NCBI GenBank assembly: GCA_016215705.1
Contig: JACRIR010000259.1
Coordinates: forward strand, 1-13,696
Direction of reading: 5' to 3'
DNA from: Candidatus Poribacteria bacterium
Lineage (GTDB): Bacteria; Abyssobacteria; SURF-5
DNA: 13,696 bases
The translations under genes were made by a program, and so were the position numbers. The notes beneath the pieces were generated by a model that worked only from the letters and a program-made list of their open reading frames with translations, had not been told where the DNA came from and did not search any database. Below are positions 6,625 to 12,406 of this stretch, piece after piece (the stretch's first letter is position 1; each line of letters opens with the position of its first letter).

Positions 6625-7584
6625 ATGAAGACTTCCGTCAAATTTCTCATCCTTGCAGGCTGTTTTGTTGTCATTAGCGCCGTTCATTACACTACACAAA
6701 CAGAGGACCCCGGCGTTCGCTTCGTCCATGTAATCTTCCAGGACCTCTACCTCGTGCCGATCGTCTTCAGCGCCTATTGGTTCGGCCTGATAGGAGGGCT
6801 GCTCTCAGCGACTCTCGCCATAGTCTTCTATCTTCCTCACGTGTCTTTTCAATGGCTCGGCGGCCCAATGGACAAGGCCGACCAACTCGGCGCAATGGCC
6901 GTCTTTGCGCTTGTGGGACTGGCGGCCGGCTTCCTTTCAAGCATGGAGAAGCGCGCGCGTCTTCAAACAGAACGCGTTGAAGCGCGAAGCCAGAGAAGAG
7001 CTGTCGCAACGGCAATCACCGCTCTTGAGCGCGCCCTGAAAGCCAAGGACGAATACACCCGGGCGCACAGCGAACGCGTAGCCGATGTTGCCGTAGCGTT
7101 GGCAAGAAGGATCGGTCTGGACGAAGCTGATTGCGAGGAAGTCTGGCTTGCCGCTTTGATGCATGATGTAGGAAAAATAGGGGTGCGCGACGACGTCTTG
7201 CTGAAGCCCGATAGCCTCACGGGAGAAGAATGGGAAACAATCAAGAAGCACCCTAACATTGCCGAGGAAATATTGAAACCGATCAAGGGGATAGGCGGCG
7301 TGGTTTCAATTGTGCGCTCACACCACGAGAATTTTGATGGAACCGGCTATCCGCAGGGTCTCAAGAGAGACGAGATTCCCCTCGGGGCGCAAGTATTGGC
7401 CGTCGCTGATACGTTTTCGGCCCTTACCGATGACAGGGCGTATCACAAACACGAAGAGGCAGCTAAGGCGCTGGATACAATGGAAACAATGTCCGGTAAG
7501 AAACTGAACCCTGAAATCCTTGAGGTGTTCAAGAGAATGATCCTTGAGCAATCAGGAGGCAACTACCCGGCGTCCAAACGGTAA
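6625..7584 (+). CDS. Membrane HD-GYP domain phosphodiesterase
   Basis: 319 aa. Residues 1-105 are a membrane module with about four hydrophobic segments (HY...VHVIFQDLYLVPIVFSAYWFGLIGGL), clearly like that of the USP protein. A charged linker (106-130, probably helical) leads to an HD-GYP domain: HD at 180-181 in ALMHDVGKIG, HHENFDGTGYP at 233-243, and DTFSALTDDRAY at 262-273. All metal-ligand and GYP residues expected of active c-di-GMP phosphodiesterases are present. Likely role: a membrane signal is turned into hydrolysis of cyclic di-GMP. No strong ribosome binding site precedes the ATG, so expression may be low or the start may differ slightly. Divergent from the kinase/USP operon. Confidence 0.9.
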   Translation: MKTSVKFLILAGCFVVISAVHYTTQTEDPGVRFVHVIFQDLYLVPIVFSAYWFGLIGGLLSATLAIVFYLPHVSFQWLGGPMDKADQLGAMAVFALVGLAAGFLSSMEKRARLQTERVEARSQRRAVATAITALERALKAKDEYTRAHSERVADVAVALARRIGLDEADCEEVWLAALMHDVGKIGVRDDVLLKPDSLTGEEWETIKKHPNIAEEILKPIKGIGGVVSIVRSHHENFDGTGYPQGLKRDEIPLGAQVLAVADTFSALTDDRAYHKHEEAAKALDTMETMSGKKLNPEILEVFKRMILEQSGGNYPASKR

Positions 7585-7593
7585 CTACCATAT

Positions 7594-7676
7594 GTCATTC
7601 TGAGCGAAGCGAAGAATCTCTGGTTAGCGGCGCGAATTTATGAGTAACCGAAGGGTCCTTCGCCACTGTCAGAATA
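7594..7676. repeat. Fold-back repeat with GTCATTCTGAGCGAAGCGAA arm
   Basis: The left arm at 7594-7618 is the widespread environmental repeat beginning GTCATTCTGAGCGAAGCG. A degraded complementary arm (CCTTCGCCACTGTCAGAAT) lies at 7657-7675. Together they can form a long imperfect stem in the convergent spacer between the HD-GYP and ATC-hydrolase genes. Confidence 0.55.
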
Positions 7677-7759
7677 CCCTGACCCTGGTTTTCGAAATAG
7701 CTTTGCGCTCTTCTTCATAGGATCTTTTGTCGAGAAATCAGCATGGGCAGTCATGCGCT

Positions 7760-8446
7760 TTAGGCGCAATTGGATTTTGGGATGACATTAAACCGCATGT
7801 GGCAATATTCAGCACCCTCGACTGCCTGAACGCAGGGTCGCTCAAACTGACCGCCCCAGTACTCCATGAGAGCGAAATCCAGGTTGCAGAAGCAGGCCAG
7901 GCACAGGTCCTCAGCGTGGTGCTTTCGGAGAAAATCGATTATGGGACATCGAAACCATTTTATGGCTATGACATTGTTTTCGTCATCGTCAGGAACAATC
8001 TCGAAGCGATAGCCCGGCTCGCTGAAAGGAAACAGCAAGAACATTCTCACGCAAATACGGATTTGTTTCCTGACATCACGTGAAATCAGTCGAGCTGTGA
8101 GTCGAGGTAAAAACGCGAATGCCTTATAAGGATGCCATAATGTATCATTTATTAATACCTTGGCATAGTCTTTGTCGATGCCTTCCCCCAAGAGGGTTCT
8201 GTAGAATGCCAGACCGAGGCCCGCGGCTCTCACATTGAGTTGTGCGCCGATTGTCGGTTCATCGGGAATTTCGCGGGCAAGCTCGTGGTAATTTTGCCAG
8301 AGCTTGTCAAGAATGCGGTTTACGTCGGCCGAATCAAACTTGCCGCATTCCGGTTTTTGGAGATGTCGGTTTCGATCTGTAATAGCATTGTGCGCGGCGT
8401 GTTTCAGGAGAAGTTTGCCAATTCTTCTAAAAACGGCTTCGTTCAT
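7760..8446 (-). CDS. ATC hydrolase-family protein (PF14196-like)
   Basis: 228 aa from the ATG at 8446, preceded by GGGAG with 7-bp spacing; the frame stays open upstream but overlaps the methyltransferase gene and is non-coding there. The C-terminal part has the pattern of the L-2-amino-thiazoline-4-carboxylic acid hydrolase family: Cys167 in RCPIIDF, then LCLACFCNLDF (Cys182, 185, 187), FERPC and GAEYCHMRF (Cys215). The founding enzyme opens the thiazoline ring of ATC in bacterial cysteine production, but most family members in anaerobes have no known substrate. It follows the methyltransferase gene by 31 bp on the same strand, so the two are probably co-transcribed and may act on one compound. 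Family call fairly sure, reaction not. Confidence 0.75.
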   Translation of the reverse strand: MNEAVFRRIGKLLLKHAAHNAITDRNRHLQKPECGKFDSADVNRILDKLWQNYHELAREIPDEPTIGAQLNVRAAGLGLAFYRTLLGEGIDKDYAKVLINDTLWHPYKAFAFLPRLTARLISRDVRKQIRICVRMFLLFPFSEPGYRFEIVPDDDENNVIAIKWFRCPIIDFLRKHHAEDLCLACFCNLDFALMEYWGGQFERPCVQAVEGAEYCHMRFNVIPKSNCA

Positions 8447-8477
8447 GTTGCGCTCCCGCCGGACCCATCTTCCTGCC

Positions 8478-9104
8478 TTAGCTTGGTTGGGCCTCGATCT
8501 GATGCATGATGCCGAGAAAGGTCCGTTTGGCCTTGATGAGCGTGAGGCCCGCCTGCTGAACAATGTCCAAGGGGTGACGGTTCCAGCGGCATCCGACTCT
8601 CCTTGCGTGCTTGTCTGCCCTGTGGTCCATCCACTGTCCCAGCCATTCGTGATCGCTCCGTCCATGCTCCAGAAGCAGAATTCGGCCTTCAGGTCGGCAT
8701 ACACGGGCCATCTCTCTAACTGCCGCAACAGGGTTGGGAAAGGTGCACAACGAAAGGGAAGATACCACTGTATCAAAACTGCGATCAGGAAAAGCGAGCG
8801 CTTCTGCATCCATAGTCCGAAACGCGATATTGCGTCCTAACCCTTCGGCGTGCCTCCGAGCGACTCCGAGCATCCCCGTGCTCATATCGACAGCCGTAAT
8901 CTCACAATCCTTTGAATAGTGAGAAAGGTTCTTCCCGGTTCCAACGGCGATCTCCAGAACTTTTCCCGTGGCCCCTTGAAGCAGTTGGCGCCTGAGATTC
9001 TTTATGCCCAACAGTAACTCATAGGGCGTTTCCACCAAGTTGTAACGTCCTGCCATCCCGTCATATTTTGCCTTGATATCTGCTTTTGATCTTGGAACCG
9101 TCAT
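8478..9104 (-). CDS. Class I SAM methyltransferase
   Basis: 208 aa from the ATG at 9104, which has GGAG 9 bp upstream; an ATG at 9140 has no such site. The protein starts with KAKYDGMAGRYN, typical of UbiE-like enzymes. SAM motif VLEIAVGTGKNLSHY at 49-63, Asp73 in AVDMSTGML, SFDTVVSSLSLCTFPNP at 109-125, LLLEHGRS at 143-150, and a C-terminal GCRWNRHPLD segment common in a UbiE-like methyltransferase subfamily. It is related to the methyltransferase at 3491 (SLCTF vs FCSV, EHG vs EHV). Likely soluble and acting on a small molecule. First gene of an operon with the ATC-hydrolase-like gene. Confidence 0.87.
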   Translation of the reverse strand: MTVPRSKADIKAKYDGMAGRYNLVETPYELLLGIKNLRRQLLQGATGKVLEIAVGTGKNLSHYSKDCEITAVDMSTGMLGVARRHAEGLGRNIAFRTMDAEALAFPDRSFDTVVSSLSLCTFPNPVAAVREMARVCRPEGRILLLEHGRSDHEWLGQWMDHRADKHARRVGCRWNRHPLDIVQQAGLTLIKAKRTFLGIMHQIEAQPS

Positions 9105-9468
9105 CCCCCGCTTCTCCTTTTTGACCCTGTGTTTTTCCATGCAGCCCTAATTTCGATGCCGGCAATGCCCCCAAGATTCCAAATAGAGTCCTTAGCATCG
9201 CCCGGACGTATCTCTAATAAAGCAATCCGCAAGCCAATGGTTGAGCTACACTGGAAAGAATACACAAGACGCTAACACAACACGAGTTAGGGATGGAAGA
9301 CAGTTTTGGCGAGCCGACAAATTCGTGAAGAAATGTTGAAAATCAGACACGTGCCTGCTTGATGTGAACCAGGCAAAAGGGGGGCTGCGATAAGTAGAGG
9401 ATCATTCGTCGGGGACAGCTATATTGCGCTAACAGCGCGAAAAGACAACTGTACCGACCGCTTCAGCA
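9105..9468. other. Intergenic region, nothing certain
   Basis: About 360 bp without a credible reading frame. It should hold the promoter of the minus-strand methyltransferase operon, but I find no clear -35/-10 pair. A perfect short hairpin GCGCT-AAC-AGCGC lies at 9426-9438, 30 bp after the membrane-protein stop codon, without a T-tract on the minus strand. GTCGGGGACA at 9409-9418 echoes the GGGGACA of the palindrome at 9925. Confidence 0.4.
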
Positions 9469-9873
9469 TTAGGCGCAGTTCCACGTTTTCCCGAAATACA
9501 TGATAAGGTACGATCCAACCGACAGGCAGTATAGCTTTATCGCAATCTCGATGAGTTCCTCAGCCGTAACATTGAACAAGAGCCGAGTGTTGAATCCGTA
9601 TAGCAACGCGTATAAACCCAGGAAGATCAAACCGGAACCGGTGGAAATTCCGAATACCCTTGCTGCAGGGTTTCCCTTCAGGAAATATACCGCTGAGAGC
9701 AATGCGCATGCCGCTATCCATCCGTCAGCCAGCGGAAAGGACATGAACCAGTCCTTGTAGCCCGGCACAATATCTGCGATTTCAAAGACGCCGGAAAAGA
9801 CAAGAATCCAATAAATCGCTATTCCAGCCGCCGTGAAAAACAACAACGACAAAACAATTCCTTTTGATCCCAT
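9469..9873 (-). CDS. Small four-helix membrane protein, unknown function
   Basis: 134 aa with a good ribosome binding site (AAAAGGAG, about 11 bp before ATG). Four hydrophobic segments are visible at about residues 7-29, 50-65, 74-95 and 108-127, with the loop EIADIVPGYKDWF between the first two. I do not recognise the family. It stands alone on the minus strand, with gene-free DNA on both sides, so its context gives no clue to function. Confidence 0.75.
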   Translation of the reverse strand: MGSKGIVLSLLFFTAAGIAIYWILVFSGVFEIADIVPGYKDWFMSFPLADGWIAACALLSAVYFLKGNPAARVFGISTGSGLIFLGLYALLYGFNTRLLFNVTAEELIEIAIKLYCLSVGSYLIMYFGKTWNCA

Positions 9874-9924
9874 TTTGTAGGCTCTCCTTTTGATTGCATT
9901 TCCGTCAGATCCTAAGAGACACGC

Positions 9925-9967
9925 GCTTATTCGGGGACACCTTGCCGCAAGGTGTCCCCGAATAAGC
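9925..9967. repeat. Perfect 43-bp hairpin with 20-bp arms
   Basis: GCTTATTCGGGGACACCTTG at 9925-9944 is followed by a 3-nt loop and its exact complement at 9948-9967. It lies between the 3' end of the selenoprotein-like gene (10081) and the start of the membrane-protein gene (9873). A GTCCCCGAATCAAGG fragment of the same family follows at 9986-10000. Such TTCGGGGACA palindromes resemble REP elements mobilised in trans by REP-associated transposases; none is present here. It could stop transcription from the upstream gene. Confidence 0.65.
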
Positions 9968-10080
9968 TCACCATGCTGGATCGCGTCCCCGAATCAAGGA
10001 GCGTCTCTTTCGCAGTTAACCACGCCCATCGCGGCCAAGCGCTCCCGAGAAACCAGCAACCCAAAATCCCACCTTTGTTT

Positions 10081-10644
10081 TCAATTCGGGCGCCGTGGAG
10101 GCAACGCGCAAACGGCGCCCTCGGCCGGCGGCAACTGTACGGCCTCGTTTAACACATGTCCCGCATGAGCAATAGCCGCCGCCATGCACAAACCAACAAT
10201 CTCCTCAATGCTGAATTCCTTCTTGATCTCATCGAACAGGTCGTCGGAGACGAAATGGCGCGCGATCCCATCTGACAACCGAACCGCCAAATACTGCCTT
10301 CGGGTTAGCGGCTCAGGATTGACCTCCTTCTCAAACACTGCCCATTCTATCGGCTCAACTGCGCTGCGCACGGCAGCCGTCCGGTGAGTCACTCAGTAAT
10401 GGCAGCCCGTAACAAATGCCCCGCGCAACGCCATAAGCTCCCACGTGACGGGATCCACCGCCGTTGCCGTTCCGGTGATGAGGTGAACCCATCCCCGAAG
10501 AGCTTCCGGAACGTGGGCAATCACGCCGAACATCCGCGAGTCGCGCCACCATCCAACTTGGGTATCGCGCAGAATCGCGTTAATGTCCTCGTCGGACGCT
10601 TCACCCGGAGCGACCGGTCTGATTCGTTCTTCTTGTGCTTTCAC
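10081..10644 (-). CDS. AhpD/CMD-like redox protein, candidate selenoprotein (in-frame TGA)
   Basis: 187 aa if the in-frame TGA at 10393-10395 is read as selenocysteine. The frame is continuous on both sides of this single TGA. Before it: FGVIAHVPEALRGWVHL (39-55) and WELMALRGAFVTGCHY (68-83); after it: VTHRTAAVRSAV and LTRRQYLAVRLSDGIARHF...DDLFDEIKKEFSIEEIVGL. Both halves match the carboxymuconolactone decarboxylase/AhpD fold. The TGA is residue 84, giving Cys81-x-x-Sec84, where the family has CxxC; Glu69 is 12 residues before Cys81, as the catalytic Glu of AhpD is before its first Cys. The family His normally 7 after the first Cys is Arg88 here, with His87 beside it. Start is GTG 10644 after GGGGTGG, less certain. 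AhpD-like selenoproteins are known from metagenomes. The alternative is a pseudogene with a nonsense mutation. Confidence 0.75.
10354..10388 (-). promoter_or_regulatory. Candidate bacterial SECIS hairpin after the TGA
   Basis: Directly downstream of the TGA the mRNA can fold: ACGG-CUG-CCGU forms the top (10370-10380) with GC pairs below a G-G mismatch, and CUCA/UGAG (10385-10388 with 10354-10357) can close the base through an internal loop. The apical loop is 17-19 nt after UGA, inside the 16-37 nt window known for bacterial SECIS elements; if the top G-C pair opens, the loop is GCUGC with a G in first place, as expected. Folded by eye only. Confidence 0.45.
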
Positions 10645-10715
10645 AATTCCACCCCTGTCTCCCGCGACATCGTCCCATGTTTTCTCACGCACTTCGCATA
10701 TGTTTGATAACTCAG

Positions 10716-10736
10716 CGCGGCAAAACCGCAACCAAA
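10716..10736 (-). repeat. Dispersed phrase TTTGGTTGCGGTTTTGCCGCG
   Basis: On the minus strand, upstream of the selenoprotein-like gene, this phrase contains a GCGG-TTTT-CCGC-like hairpin core and is related to copies at 4204-4231 and 11684-11704. It is part of the 5' spacer, not of the protein, if the GTG at 10644 is the start. Confidence 0.4.
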
Positions 10737-10790
10737 CAAGGAGAAGCAGAATCGCTTGCTTAAGAGAGTAACACGTACAGCATTTCCGCA

Positions 10791-10899
10791 GGGGCGACCC
10801 GCCGGGTCGCCCCCCATAAGAGCAAATCACAACTGAAAGACCTGAACAGGATTGCGCTCGACGCCCGCCGGGTCGCCCCCCACAAGAGCAAATCACAAC
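10791..10899. repeat. Palindrome and two 36-bp direct repeats
   Basis: A perfect hairpin GGGGCGACCC-GCC-GGGTCGCCCC lies at 10791-10813. A 36-bp unit starting CCCGCCGGGTCGCCCCCC occurs at 10798-10833 and again at 10864-10899 with one mismatch (period 66 bp), so the second copy keeps only the right half of the palindrome. They fill the spacer between the TIGR04076-like gene and the selenoprotein-like gene and look like a REP element that was partly duplicated. Confidence 0.65.
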
Positions 10900-10941
10900 G
10901 GGAATTCATGACATCGAAACTGAATAGTATAAGGAGCCGGC

Positions 10942-11367
10942 TTATGGCCGATCTTCCACCTTCAGTTCCATGACAATGTGGCCAAAGCCGCCGCACCGCA
11001 CTCCGACATCGGGACAGCCAGTTCTTTTGAACGCCATCTTGTTTGCGTCAAGGCCGGCGTACAAAAGCTCGTTTGCCCCAAAAACCAGTTTCTCCAGACC
11101 TCCCAAAGCATACATGCACACTTTCTCCGGACAGAGCCTGGTCAAGAGGTTCCCCGCCGCGTCGAAATAAAATTTGTCGCCAACCATATGCCGGCTGTTA
11201 CACCCGTGCGATTCGACAACCTCTGCAATGATCGTCTTATTCATCAGCCCGGCCGCCTTGGCGAGAATCTCTTCATTTCGCGGATTCTCTCTGAAGAGTT
11301 TCATCTCTTCATCGGTATACCCCAAATGCTGCTGGAAAAGACTCCATACGCTTTCGTCGATCTTCAT
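10942..11367 (-). CDS. TIGR04076-like Cys-rich protein
   Basis: 141 aa with a very strong ribosome binding site (GGAGGAG) before the ATG at 11367. It starts MKIDESVWSLFQQHLGYTDEEMKLF, a helical segment. The C-terminal part has Cys56-x3-His60 in GCNSRHMVGDKFYF, LCPEKVC (Cys79, Cys84), TGCPDVGVRCGG (Cys118, Cys125) and ends in HIVMELKVED. The ESHGC...H.VGD.F...LCP...CPD order resembles the uncharacterised TIGR04076 family, seen often in anaerobes. Its conserved Cys and His residues suggest metal or cofactor binding, but no function is established. The same-strand selenoprotein-like gene follows after about 300 bp of repeats, so co-transcription is uncertain. Confidence 0.7.
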   Translation of the reverse strand: MKIDESVWSLFQQHLGYTDEEMKLFRENPRNEEILAKAAGLMNKTIIAEVVESHGCNSRHMVGDKFYFDAAGNLLTRLCPEKVCMYALGGLEKLVFGANELLYAGLDANKMAFKRTGCPDVGVRCGGFGHIVMELKVEDRP

Positions 11368-11396
11368 GTTCTCCTCCTCGCTTTGTACTACTATCA

Positions 11397-11494
11397 TGTC
11401 ATGACAAGATCTTTGGGTACTCACGCGGGTTCTTCGTAGGGGCACGGCGCGCCGTGCCCCTACAAGTACCTACATAATTAACTTGACCTGACAC
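11397..11494. mobile_element. MITE-like palindromic element, copy 2
   Basis: Second copy of the element at 2351-2450, same orientation. The central 28-bp palindrome is at 11436-11463. The ends form imperfect 14-bp terminal inverted repeats: TGTCATGACAAGAT at 11397-11410 against AACTTGACCTGACA at 11480-11493 (11 of 14 match). It begins 29 bp upstream of the TIGR04076-like start codon, so it must overlap or shape that gene's promoter. Confidence 0.6.
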
Positions 11495-11558
11495 CACTCA
11501 TGTTCGAAATATTGTCGCAATCTCCCCTCACCGTCTTTGCAGCAAGATGCCACTTATT

Positions 11559-11595
11559 CCCCCCTTTCGTAAAGGGGGGGCAGGGGGGATTTGCC
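11559..11595. repeat. CCCCCCTTT-CGT-AAAGGGGGG palindrome
   Basis: Perfect 9-bp arms at 11559-11567 and 11571-11579, followed by GCAGGGGGGATTT. This is the well-known G/C-tract palindrome family found in many cyanobacterial and deltaproteobacterial genomes. Confidence 0.6.
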
Positions 11596-11635
11596 TCTAC
11601 TACGGCCTTCAACCCTTTCACCTGATTTATCTGTT

Positions 11636-11670
11636 CTTGACTTTCGACCTTTGACCTTCGACTTTTGACC
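11636..11670. repeat. Five tandem 7-bp units (TTYGACY)
   Basis: Five heptamers in exact register: CTTGACT, TTCGACC, TTTGACC, TTCGACT, TTTGACC. The minus-strand reading is RGTCRAR. It lies upstream of the TetR promoter, in gene-free DNA. Confidence 0.65.
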
Positions 11671-11683
11671 GTGCAATAACAGC

Positions 11684-11704
11684 CTTGGTTGCCGCTACGC
11701 CGCG
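11684..11704. repeat. Dispersed phrase CTTGGTTGCCGCTACGCCGCG
   Basis: Variant of the TTGGTTGCGGCTATGCCGCG phrase also found at 4204-4231 and, inverted, at 10716-10736. Confidence 0.4.
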
Positions 11705-11744
11705 ATGTGATACAATAATAGTCATTCGCTCAACCGTGGTGTTG

Positions 11745-11773
11745 TTGATTCTATATCGGACATCCGTTATAAT
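11745..11773 (+). promoter_or_regulatory. Promoter of the TetR gene with palindromic operator
   Basis: TTGATT (11745-11750) and a consensus TATAAT (11768-11773) are separated by exactly 17 bp. Within the spacer and into the -10 box lies TATATCGGA-CA-TCCGTTATA (11752-11771), a palindrome with 8 of 9 pairs matching. This is where a TetR repressor would bind to block its own promoter, so autoregulation is likely. The start codon is 24 bp after the -10. Confidence 0.7.
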
Positions 11774-11797
11774 ATCACAAAAGGGAGGCCTTGTCAA

Positions 11798-12391
11798 ATG
11801 CCGAAGATCGTAGACCATGATTCGAGACGTGAGGAGGTCGCGCAGGCCGTGTGGCAGGTCATCGCCAAACGAGGAATCGGCGCGACCACCATACGCGAGA
11901 TCGCGCGTGCTGCTCGGTGTTCGACGGGCGTCCTTGCTCACTACTTCAAGGACAAGAATGAACTACTTCTTTATGCCCTTCGCATCGCATCGATGCGGGC
12001 GGCCAACCGCATGCAGAAACGAATGCTTGAATCGGCGGGAGGAGAAACCTTGCGTAGGGTAATTTACGAGGCATTGCCCATTGACAAAGAGCGGCGGACG
12101 GAATGGCAAATATGGGTGAGCTTCTGGGGGGAGGCGGTAAGCAACGCCTCTTTTGTAAAGGAACAGAAACGGCGATATATCGAGTGGCGCGCTTTCGCGC
12201 GAGACCTTCTCCTCGAAGAACAAAGGGCAGGACGCATCCGGAAGGATATCGACGCGAAGAAGGAGGCCGACTCTATCATCGCGCTTGTTGACGGGGTCGG
12301 GCTTCAGGCCACGATCGAGCCACGGCGCCTGCCGCCGAAACGCCAGCGCGAAATTGTGGACCGGTATCTCTCCACTCTCTCTTGCCGGTGA
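11798..12391 (+). CDS. TetR family transcriptional regulator, BetI-like
   Basis: 197 aa. N-terminal TetR helix-turn-helix at residues about 11-58: REEVAQAVWQVIAKRGIGATTIREIARAARCSTGVLAHYFKDKNELL. The VSTGVLAHYF-type recognition helix and the C-terminal part (TEWQIWVSFWGEA, ADSIIALVDGVGLQATIEP) resemble BetI-like regulators. GGGAGG precedes the ATG. The promoter carries a good palindrome, so it probably represses itself and the alpha/beta hydrolase gene 15 bp downstream. The inducer is unknown but may be the substrate or product of the hydrolase. Normal family length, intact. Confidence 0.9.
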   Translation: MPKIVDHDSRREEVAQAVWQVIAKRGIGATTIREIARAARCSTGVLAHYFKDKNELLLYALRIASMRAANRMQKRMLESAGGETLRRVIYEALPIDKERRTEWQIWVSFWGEAVSNASFVKEQKRRYIEWRAFARDLLLEEQRAGRIRKDIDAKKEADSIIALVDGVGLQATIEPRRLPPKRQREIVDRYLSTLSCR

Positions 12392-12406
12392 CGAAAGGAA
12401 TCTCAT

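Noticed and set aside
7754-7768. TGCGC-TTTAG-GCGCA hairpin as terminator of the ATC-hydrolase gene
   Set aside because: It overlaps the stop codon and is not followed by a T-tract on the minus strand.
8447-8809. Upstream extension of the ATC-hydrolase-like gene
   Set aside because: The extra 121 residues overlap the methyltransferase gene on the same strand in another frame and look non-coding; the ATG at 8446 has a good ribosome binding site.
10081-10392. Separate downstream gene starting at GTG after the TGA
   Set aside because: No ribosome binding site, and the fragment would be only the second half of an AhpD-like fold; read-through as Sec explains it better. A pseudogene remains possible.
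10645-10896. N-terminal extension of the selenoprotein-like gene
   Set aside because: The frame is open but runs through the 36-bp direct repeats and a dispersed phrase and has no recognisable sequence; the GTG at 10644 is a better start.
10791-10899. CRISPR array
   Set aside because: Only two repeat copies, one containing half of a palindrome; no further spacers and no cas genes.
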